Shown here: piece by piece, positions 1 through 5,041 of the stretch
How the letters are laid out: each line of letters begins with the position of its first letter
Position numbering within the stretch: position 1 is the first letter of the stretch
Origin: JABDJZ01 sp047611125
Lineage (GTDB): Bacteria; Bacteroidota; Rhodothermia; Rhodothermales; UBA10348
Assembly (NCBI GenBank): GCA_047611125.1
Contig: JBLFXH010000195.1
Location: 1-6,511 of the forward strand
Direction: 5' to 3'
DNA: 6,511 nt
The notes under the pieces: model-generated
Told to the model about the DNA's origin: nothing
What the model saw: the letters and a program-made list of their open reading frames with translations, nothing else
Database searches by the model: none
Position numbers and translations under genes: made by a program

Positions 1-875
1 GTAATGAGATAAGTGAGGAACGGGCGATCCTGTTTGTCCACAGCGCCCGCGGCCAGTTCCAGATGGCGATGTTCAATGTCTCGAACTGTTTCCAGCTGGG
101 GAAACGGCCCGGCCTTCAGGGCCGCCGTGATGCGCCGAAGTGTCTTTCGATTTTCGCCCCTTACAAAAACTGGTGCGTGTCCTGTGGACGGAGCTACCAC
201 GGCAAGGCCAGGACGCTCTTTGATCGGAACGTCCAGAGCAAGAAACTCGCGGGTCCGCGTGTCAACTAGAACGAAGGCAGACAGATCGGTGGAGCGGGAG
301 GCCATGATCCCCGCCGCCAGATAGTGTCGATCGGGACCCTTGGGATCATCGAGGAGCGCCAGGTCCTCCGACTCGGTTGTGCTTCGGGCCTGAAGAGCGC
401 TCGCGGATCGCGCCGCGGCCACCATGGCCGGGGCCCGGAGATCTGTGGCTAGAACATTCGGGACGTTGGTTACCGCCGCCACGTCCACGAACTGGTCGGT
501 GTCGACAAACAACAGCGAGAGCGCCTTCTCAATGGCCTCTGGCAGACCTAGGGCCTCGGAGTTGGTCGTGACGCGGTGACTGGCCTCCGAGTTGGCGCGC
601 ATGGCCACCGCGCACCCTTCGGGAAGCGGCATGAGTAGACCAATACCGTCAAAGTAGTGGGTGTGCTCCGCCATCAGATCCAGCGAACCGTGCGAGAATG
701 CGGACTCTGCGGCTCCGGGTTTGGCCCCCCAAGTTTCCCAAAGCAGCTCTTCGGCCTTCCTGGTCATCTGATCAGGGCGCAGCCGCTCAGCCCTCATCTC
801 GTTGAGCGAGTTGAGGAGCGGCTTGACGAACTGAGGCGTTCCGCCGCGTGCAGCCCTAAGTCTTCGGGAATCCAT
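1..875 (-). CDS. Galactokinase-like GHMP-family protein lacking catalytic residues (partial, 3' end off the left edge)
   Basis: An open frame of 291 codons starts with ATG at 875 and runs off the left edge without a stop. I read it by hand from the reverse complement. It follows galactokinase (GalK) through most of the fold. A WETWG segment (about residues 46-50) sits where GalK has its N-terminal helix. SHGSLDLMAEHTHYFDG (61-77) aligns with the GalK signature GRVNLIGEHTDYNDG. NVPNVLATDLRA (138-149) aligns with the ATP loop NVPQGAGLSSSA. GIMAS (189-193) aligns with GIMDQ, and FVLVDTRT (201-208) with ALLIDCRS. The later PGLAVVAPSTGH (222-233) matches the GalK strand before the NSxxxR region. 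The changes hit function: signature Arg becomes Ser64, EHTD becomes EHTH (His73), GLSSS is lost, and the catalytic Asp becomes Ala192. Real galactokinase activity is therefore unlikely. It may be a pseudokinase, sugar sensor or scaffold. It starts 18 bp after the fmt stop, in the same frame, with no clear ribosome binding site. Family assignment is fairly sure; function is unknown. Confidence 0.8.
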   Translation of the reverse strand, partial: MDSRRLRAARGGTPQFVKPLLNSLNEMRAERLRPDQMTRKAEELLWETWGAKPGAAESAFSHGSLDLMAEHTHYFDGIGLLMPLPEGCAVAMRANSEASHRVTTNSEALGLPEAIEKALSLLFVDTDQFVDVAAVTNVPNVLATDLRAPAMVAAARSASALQARSTTESEDLALLDDPKGPDRHYLAAGIMASRSTDLSAFVLVDTRTREFLALDVPIKERPGLAVVAPSTGHAPVFVRGENRKTLRRITAALKAGPFPQLETVRDIEHRHLELAAGAVDKQDRPFLTYLI

Positions 876-893
876 AGGGGCGAATCTAACGAA

Positions 894-1820
894 CTAGGTG
901 GTCACCAACACCTGGCCTGGCATCAATGATGCACCCCTGAGGTAGTCTCCAATCGGAAGGCGCTTTCGCCCGGCAGGCTGTACCTCAAGAAGCGAGACGG
1001 CTCCGGTCCCGCAGGCCACGAGCAGCCCCCCGTCAATAGCCAGGATTTCTCCGGGTGAGCCCTCGCCCTCGGCAGGCTCGGAGCGGTAAACTTTCAGCAG
1101 TCCCTGCGGTGCGGTGGTCCAGGCGCACGGCACGGGAGAATGGCCGCGAATGTGGTTATGCACTTCGGCTGCGTCCATTCCCCAGGGTATGTCTGCCCGC
1201 TCCCGAAAGACCTTTGGCGCCGGCGTGGCCTGGGCGTCGTCCTGCGGCAATTCTTCCACGGCCCCCGCATCCACCGCACGCACAGTCTCGACTACCGCCG
1301 AGGCACCAAGGAGCATCATCCGGTCGTGGACGTCTCCGGTGGTATCGTTCGGCCCGATGGGCATCGCCCTCTGCAGAATCATGTTGCCGGTATCCACTTT
1401 CTCGCGCAGGAAGAAGGTGGTCACGCCGGTCACGCTATCACCGGCCATCACAGCGCGGTGTATGGGCGCCGCGCCACGGTACCGGGGCAGGAGCGAGCCA
1501 TGCAGGTTGAAAGCGCCAAGGCGGGCAGCCTTGAATACCTCAGGCGGAAGAATCCGAAAAGCCACCACGACCTGTAGGTCAGCGTTCAAGTCCTTGATCT
1601 GCTCGGCGAACTCCGGCAATTTCACAGAGGCCGGCTGCAGAATGGTGGATATTCCCATCTCCTCCGCGGCGAGTTTGACAGGCGTCGGCACAAGCTTTCT
1701 CCCGCGACCGCGCGGTTTGTCCTGGCCAGTGACCACGGCGATTGGCTTGTACCCCGCCCGGTCCAGCGCAACGAGCGACGGCACCGCGAAATCGGGGGTG
1801 CCCATGTAAATAATCCTCAT
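894..1820 (-). CDS. fmt: Methionyl-tRNA formyltransferase
   Basis: Fmt transfers a formyl group from 10-formyltetrahydrofolate to the methionine on initiator tRNA in the cytoplasm, so that translation can start with formyl-methionine. The 308 residues are close to the usual length of about 310. The start MRIIYMGTPDFAVPSL is typical. The formyl-transfer core FNLHGSLLPRYRGAAPI (104-120) contains Asn105 and His107, and VDTG (142-145) supplies Asp143; these match E. coli Asn106, His108 and Asp144. A C-terminal tRNA-binding domain follows from about residue 205 (IPWGMDAAEVHNHIRG to the SLMPGQVL end). The VAFRILP (87-93) and TGVTTFFL (131-138) variants resemble Bacteroidota-type Fmt. The ATG at 1820 has only a weak GGG upstream. 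The gene lies 53 bp after the GWxTD gene and 18 bp before the galactokinase-like gene. Many bacteria carry fmt beside def; def is not seen here. Confidence 0.97.
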   Translation of the reverse strand: MRIIYMGTPDFAVPSLVALDRAGYKPIAVVTGQDKPRGRGRKLVPTPVKLAAEEMGISTILQPASVKLPEFAEQIKDLNADLQVVVAFRILPPEVFKAARLGAFNLHGSLLPRYRGAAPIHRAVMAGDSVTGVTTFFLREKVDTGNMILQRAMPIGPNDTTGDVHDRMMLLGASAVVETVRAVDAGAVEELPQDDAQATPAPKVFRERADIPWGMDAAEVHNHIRGHSPVPCAWTTAPQGLLKVYRSEPAEGEGSPGEILAIDGGLLVACGTGAVSLLEVQPAGRKRLPIGDYLRGASLMPGQVLVTT

Positions 1821-1873
1821 CCCGTACCGTCTGAATTCTGCGGCCTCTGCACGACGGACGGGCGAGGACGTTC

Positions 1874-3217
1874 CTAGTACAGGCGAGTGCGCTCGTCCCA
1901 GATGGGCACCAACAGCTGGTAGTCACCGAATCCGGTCTTATCCACGAAGATGAACTGGCGTCCTATGCGCTCATACACCCACACTTCGTAGGGTTCGTAG
2001 TTGAACGTGTGCGGCTTCTTGCGGACGAAATCGGGCTCGCCGAATCGAACCATTACAAACCCGCGGTCGGTCCTCCATCCCTGGACCAGACTGGTATAGC
2101 GCTGGTTAGCGAAGGAAACCCGGTAGTAGTACTCCTCCATGCGCTCATTGCGCTGGGTCCCCGGCGTCGGATCAAGCTTTTCCCAGTAGTCGCGGAATCG
2201 GCGGTACCGATCGGCCTCGGTCGCCCCTTCGCGGATATACGCCTTCTCGGGCTTCTTGGCGATGTAGTCCAGCTGTTCGATTGCCTCCGAGAGATCGGCA
2301 ATGTGCTGTTCCAGCCCCATCCAAATCGCGGTGAATGGCTTCACAACCTCGGACAACAACTCGCCTGTCTCGGAAGACATGCGGACGTGGAGTTCATGCG
2401 GACCCACTTCCATCCCGGAGAGAGGAATGGTGACCACGTGCTGATTACGTCCTTCCCGTAGGTCAATGCTCTGCGCTTCGGAGTAGATCGATACTTCCGG
2501 AGCGCCCGCCTCTGGGGTCGGGAGCGCGGCACCGTCCGAATCCCGGTTGAGGGCAACCAGTTCGTGCTCAAGCCTCACGCCTCCCCCAGCTTGGGAGTAG
2601 CTCTCGTAGAGGATCTGGATTGAGAGTTCGTCAGTCCCAACCCGATTGCTTACGCGCGGGACGTATTCGAGGGTCGCTGCATCATAGGCGTCCAGAATGA
2701 CCACATCGGACAGGGCCACGTGGCCGGAGAGATCACGCACTTCGAGGGGAAGATCCCGGACGAACACTTGGCTGGAATTCCTGTCCTCGACCTGGAACGA
2801 CAACTGGTAGGTCCCGGGCGGCAGCTCCAGGGACTGGGTCGTGTAGGACGAAAACTCGTCGGACTGCGTGGCCAGATAGAGGTCTGCCGCTGCTGAACCT
2901 TCCCAGATACGCGTCTGGACCGGAGTGGATGTCAGCCGGTCTCCGACGTGGACCGTGGCATCCACCGTCACGGTATAGCCAGCCTGAAACCCGTTCGGAG
3001 ACTTCAGAAACGTCATCCGTCGGTAAGGAACACGGGTAAAGAGGTCGATGCGGTTGTATCCCGAATCGCCCTCGGAGGCCACTCCCATTACATCGACAAA
3101 GAACTCGGGAAGCACGCTCTGGGCCCGGAGGCCGGTCGTACCCAGGATGCTGGCGAGTACCACCAGGCAGCCAAGACATCGTCCTGCTTGCAGTAATTTT
3201 GACGAAAACCTTATCAC
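1874..3217 (-). CDS. Exported GWxTD-domain protein
   Basis: A 447-residue protein of unknown function. A signal peptide is likely: basic residues (Lys8, Arg13), a hydrophobic stretch at about 15-30, and a cleavage site after Ala32 (LRA|QS). The mature protein should be extracytoplasmic. Residues of about 38-290 look rich in beta strands, with repeated stretches such as LPPGTYQLSFQVEDRN (132-147), suggesting Ig-like or similar modules; this is inference. A helical part (about 301-345) leads into the C-terminal GWxTD domain: DPTPGTQRNERMEEYYYRV (349-367), then GWRTDRGFVMVRFGEPD (380-396), YEVWVYE (410-416) and FVDKTGFGDYQL (424-435). That order of motifs is the family hallmark in FCB-group bacteria; the biochemical role is not established. 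The start is GTG at 3217, with no closer ATG that would keep the signal peptide and no good ribosome binding site. The end YEVWVYE and GDYQL regions are complete, so the gene looks intact. Confidence 0.9.
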   Translation of the reverse strand: MIRFSSKLLQAGRCLGCLVVLASILGTTGLRAQSVLPEFFVDVMGVASEGDSGYNRIDLFTRVPYRRMTFLKSPNGFQAGYTVTVDATVHVGDRLTSTPVQTRIWEGSAAADLYLATQSDEFSSYTTQSLELPPGTYQLSFQVEDRNSSQVFVRDLPLEVRDLSGHVALSDVVILDAYDAATLEYVPRVSNRVGTDELSIQILYESYSQAGGGVRLEHELVALNRDSDGAALPTPEAGAPEVSIYSEAQSIDLREGRNQHVVTIPLSGMEVGPHELHVRMSSETGELLSEVVKPFTAIWMGLEQHIADLSEAIEQLDYIAKKPEKAYIREGATEADRYRRFRDYWEKLDPTPGTQRNERMEEYYYRVSFANQRYTSLVQGWRTDRGFVMVRFGEPDFVRKKPHTFNYEPYEVWVYERIGRQFIFVDKTGFGDYQLLVPIWDERTRLY

Positions 3218-3417
3218 GGATACAGTAGCGCTAACTCAGACGGATGAGAATAAATCGAATGTGGCGGATGACCGGGTCGGTATGGGTGGGCCCGCGGCCT
3301 GATCACAATACTAATATCGTCACGAAAGATCTTCGCATTTAGCGGTGCCGCACCGACGGTCGGATTGCCGATGTGAACGGTTGCCCGCGAAAACCGAACG
3401 AGCGGATCTATGGGCAC
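3214..3417 (-). CDS. Possible small ORF between ftsY and the GWxTD gene (doubtful)
   Basis: A 67-codon frame starts with GTG at 3417 and fills almost the whole spacer. Two things favour it. A purine-rich AGGAGAGGGG (3436-3427) begins directly after the ftsY stop and ends 9 nt before the GTG. Its TGA overlaps the GTG of the GWxTD gene as GTGA, the layout of translationally coupled genes. Against it: an open frame this short arises easily by chance, the second half is rich in Arg, Pro and His as in out-of-frame GC-rich DNA, third-position base use is mixed, and I recognise no family. The middle (RATVHIGNPTVGAAPLNAKI, 11-30) looks more protein-like. The same frame stays open upstream into ftsY, to an ATG at 3507. 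It could instead be untranslated leader or a remnant. Confidence 0.17.
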   Translation of the reverse strand: MPIDPLVRFSRATVHIGNPTVGAAPLNAKIFRDDISIVIRPRAHPYRPGHPPHSIYSHPSELALLYP

Positions 3418-3436
3418 GAAATCGCACCCCTCTCCT
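3218..3436. other. 219-bp spacer between ftsY and the GWxTD gene
   Basis: This is the largest gap between firm genes and the likely place for an ftsY transcript end and a promoter for the left block. I see no hairpin followed by a T run, so no intrinsic terminator can be called. Two overlapping short palindromes lie at 3343-3363. A TAGTATTG at about 3315-3308 (minus strand) resembles the Bacteroidota -7 element TAnnTTTG with one mismatch, but no TTTG sits at the right distance upstream, so I do not call a promoter. The segment at about 3230-3340 is somewhat more AT-rich in patches than the flanking genes. Confidence 0.6.
3343..3363. repeat. Two overlapping short palindromes in the spacer
   Basis: On the plus strand CGGTGC-C-GCACCG (3343-3355) is a perfect 6-bp inverted repeat with a one-base centre. 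It overlaps CCGAC-G-GTCGG (3353-3363), a perfect 5-bp inverted repeat. As RNA they would form mutually exclusive hairpins of only 5 and 4 pairs with 3-nt loops. No T run follows, so terminator function is unlikely. A protein-binding site is possible, or chance in GC-rich DNA. Confidence 0.25.
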
Positions 3437-4396
3437 CTAGCTGAAGAGCGCAGAGACGAATCGTTCGCGATCAAAGACCTGTAGATCTTCCATCCCCTCC
3501 CCGACACCGATATACTTTACGGGGATTCTGAACTCATTTGAAATGCCAATCACAATGCCTCCCTTGGCGGAGCCATCAAGCTTGGTAAGGACCAATCCGG
3601 TTACATCCACAGACTTTGTGAACTCCTCGGCCTGTCGGATGGCGTTCTGACCGGTAGAGGCATCAAGTACCAGCAGGACTTCATGCGGGGCGCCGGGGAC
3701 CTGCCGGTCCATCACGCGCTTGACCTTCGACAACTCGTCCATCAGGCCGCCTGCGGTATGGAGGCGGCCCGCGGTGTCGATGAGCACCACATCCGAGTTC
3801 CGCGTCTTGGCGGCCGCGACCGTATCAAAGGCAACCGCAGCCGGATCGGCACCATGCCCCTGTTTGATGATCGGGACGCCGGCGCGCGTGGCCCAGATGT
3901 CCAGCTGCTCAGTAGCTGCTGCACGGAAGGTATCGGCTGCCCCGAGTAATACAGACTTGCCCGCCTGCTTGTAGTGCCAGGCAATCTTGCCAATGCTGGT
4001 GGTCTTGCCCACGCCATTGACGCCTACAACCATCACCACATGCGGGTGATTGGGCAGGGGCGCATCAAAATCGGCGGCCCGCTCCGGTGCGTTGTCCAGC
4101 AGCAGCGAGGCGATCTCGTTCCGAATCAGCTTCTGGAGCTCGGCCGTGGAGACGTACTTGTCCCTCGCCACCCGCTCCTCAACCTTTCCGATGATGTCGA
4201 GCGTGGTCTTCACTCCGACATCGCTGGTTACCAGCGCCTCCTCCAGATCGTCGAGAACGCTCTCGTCAACCTCGTCCTTGCCCCTGACAAGACGATTGAT
4301 CTTGCCGAATAGACTGCTCCGAGTCTTCTCCAGTCCGTCTTCCAGCGTTTTCTGGTTGTCCTTCGGACTGGCGCGCAGCTTGTCCAGTATGCCCAT
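3437..4396 (-). CDS. ftsY: Signal recognition particle receptor FtsY
   Basis: FtsY is the SRP receptor GTPase. It docks Ffh-4.5S RNA-ribosome complexes at the inner membrane so that membrane and secreted proteins enter the Sec translocon. The 319 residues hold an N domain helical bundle (about 15-105) and a G domain. Visible motifs: GVNGVGKTTS (125-134, P-loop), DTFRAAATEQL (155-165, SRP-specific insert), DTAGR (207-211), TKLDGSAKGG (271-280) and the closing YIGVGEGMEDLQVF (295-308). The absence of a C-terminal Met-rich M domain separates it from Ffh. It is a compact form without the long acidic N-terminal A domain of E. coli FtsY, so membrane contact probably uses the N-terminal amphipathic stretch (MGILDKLRAS). 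The ATG at 4396 is preceded by AGGAG only 2 nt away, which is close for a ribosome binding site, but no other start is available. The gene lies 24 bp downstream of the phosphatidyltransferase, consistent with one transcript. Confidence 0.98.
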   Translation of the reverse strand: MGILDKLRASPKDNQKTLEDGLEKTRSSLFGKINRLVRGKDEVDESVLDDLEEALVTSDVGVKTTLDIIGKVEERVARDKYVSTAELQKLIRNEIASLLLDNAPERAADFDAPLPNHPHVVMVVGVNGVGKTTSIGKIAWHYKQAGKSVLLGAADTFRAAATEQLDIWATRAGVPIIKQGHGADPAAVAFDTVAAAKTRNSDVVLIDTAGRLHTAGGLMDELSKVKRVMDRQVPGAPHEVLLVLDASTGQNAIRQAEEFTKSVDVTGLVLTKLDGSAKGGIVIGISNEFRIPVKYIGVGEGMEDLQVFDRERFVSALFS

Positions 4397-4420
4397 ATCT
4401 CCTAGCGGTGTGTCCTGGGC

Positions 4421-5029
4421 CTATGAACGGGGCGTTATCGCTTCGGTGCCATGTCGATAGACTTTCATGAAGCGAAGAACGTAACGAACGAATGACCAGG
4501 CCAGGAGCGCGGTGGTGCCCCAGATGCAAGCCTCGAGTACGGGTGCGTCCGCGCGAAGGAGCGCGGCCAAGACCGTGATGGCGAGTCCCGTTACAGCAAT
4601 CTTCCCTGAGAGCATGCTCATCAGCACCACGCCGGTTCGCTTGGTAATGATGGCTCCGCCCAGAAGGATTGAAAGGTCGCGAGCCGCCACGACTGCGAGC
4701 AGCCAGAGAGGCAGGGCGCCTCGGATGGTAAGCGCCATCACTACCAGTCCCCCGGCCATCTTATCGGCCATGGGATCGAGAACCTTTCCCCATTCGGAAA
4801 CGGTCTTGGACCAGCGGGCGATGCGCCCGTCGAAGTAGTCTGTCGCCACGATGAGAACCATCAGGATCATCATCCAAAACAACGGGCCATCAACCAGAAT
4901 CAGGTAGGCGAGCGGCAGCACAATCGGCAGCCGAACCATGGACAGCACGTTCGGCACCGTCCAGAACTGGCCGAGCTCAGGCCAGAAGGCCGGTCGTTCT
5001 TGTGGTGGCGTGCCGTCTGTCATAGCCAC
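4421..5029 (-). CDS. CDP-alcohol phosphatidyltransferase, PgsA-like (phosphatidylglycerophosphate synthase or related)
   Basis: A 202-residue inner-membrane enzyme that joins a CDP-activated lipid to an alcohol acceptor. The family motif DxxDGxxARx8GxxxDxxxD is complete: Asp64, Asp67, Gly68, Ala71, Arg72, Gly81, Asp85, Asp89. These residues bind the metal ions and CDP headgroup. TVPNVLSMVRLP (24-35) is the usual PgsA-like N-terminal segment. About six hydrophobic membrane segments are visible (roughly 33-47, 50-63, 91-113, 118-139, 142-158, 166-187). ARD (116-118) and SGKIAVT (141-147) occupy the places of ARE and GKxKT in PgsA. The RD...GGA pattern also recalls CMP-forming cardiolipin synthases, so the acceptor could be glycerol-3-phosphate or phosphatidylglycerol; I favour the former. 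The start could be GTG at 5029 or ATG at 5023 (two codons later); neither has a clear ribosome binding site. It begins 12 bp after the amylase stop and is followed by ftsY after 24 bp. Confidence 0.93.
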   Translation of the reverse strand: MAMTDGTPPQERPAFWPELGQFWTVPNVLSMVRLPIVLPLAYLILVDGPLFWMMILMVLIVATDYFDGRIARWSKTVSEWGKVLDPMADKMAGGLVVMALTIRGALPLWLLAVVAARDLSILLGGAIITKRTGVVLMSMLSGKIAVTGLAITVLAALLRADAPVLEACIWGTTALLAWSFVRYVLRFMKVYRHGTEAITPRS

Positions 5030-5041
5030 AAGATACAGTCT

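Noticed and set aside
540..600. Near-repeat of AACTCGGAGGCC and AACTCCGAGGCC on the minus strand (residues NSEA twice)
   Set aside because: It is a single 12-bp near-match inside a coding region with no further copies, so chance is sufficient.
13..929. Several plus-strand open frames opposite the galactokinase-like gene
   Set aside because: The minus strand carries a continuous frame with recognisable GHMP motifs; the plus-strand frames are short, overlap one another and resemble no family.
1114..1809. 231-codon plus-strand open frame across fmt
   Set aside because: It is antisense to a clear fmt, shows no recognisable family, and has Ser/Arg/Ala/Pro-rich composition typical of a shadow frame in GC-rich coding DNA.
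1579..1926. 115-codon minus-strand frame bridging the GWxTD gene and fmt
   Set aside because: It overlaps both real genes in another frame, and its sequence is only frame-shifted Fmt with no motif of its own.
3218..3261. Lipobox reading (LGC, residues 16-17) for the GWxTD protein
   Set aside because: The Cys pair at 14 and 17 comes before the hydrophobic stretch, not after it; the LRA|Q site for signal peptidase I fits better.
3230..3330. Bacteroidota-type promoter for the GWxTD gene
   Set aside because: TAGTATTG is close to TAnnTTTG, but there is no -33 TTTG at the expected spacing, and no good sigma-70 pair was found either.
3290..3363. Intrinsic terminator after ftsY
   Set aside because: The hairpins at 3343-3363 and the GGCCGCGGGCC at about 3289-3300 are not followed by a T run on the minus strand.
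3214..3507. 97-codon version of the spacer ORF starting inside ftsY
   Set aside because: Its first 24 or so codons are merely the ftsY 3' end in another frame, and the ATG has no ribosome binding site. If the spacer codes at all, the GTG at 3417 is the better start.
3437..4396. Ffh (SRP54) rather than FtsY
   Set aside because: The protein stops after the G-domain motif GVGEGMEDLQVF, with no Met-rich M domain, and at 319 residues is too short for Ffh.
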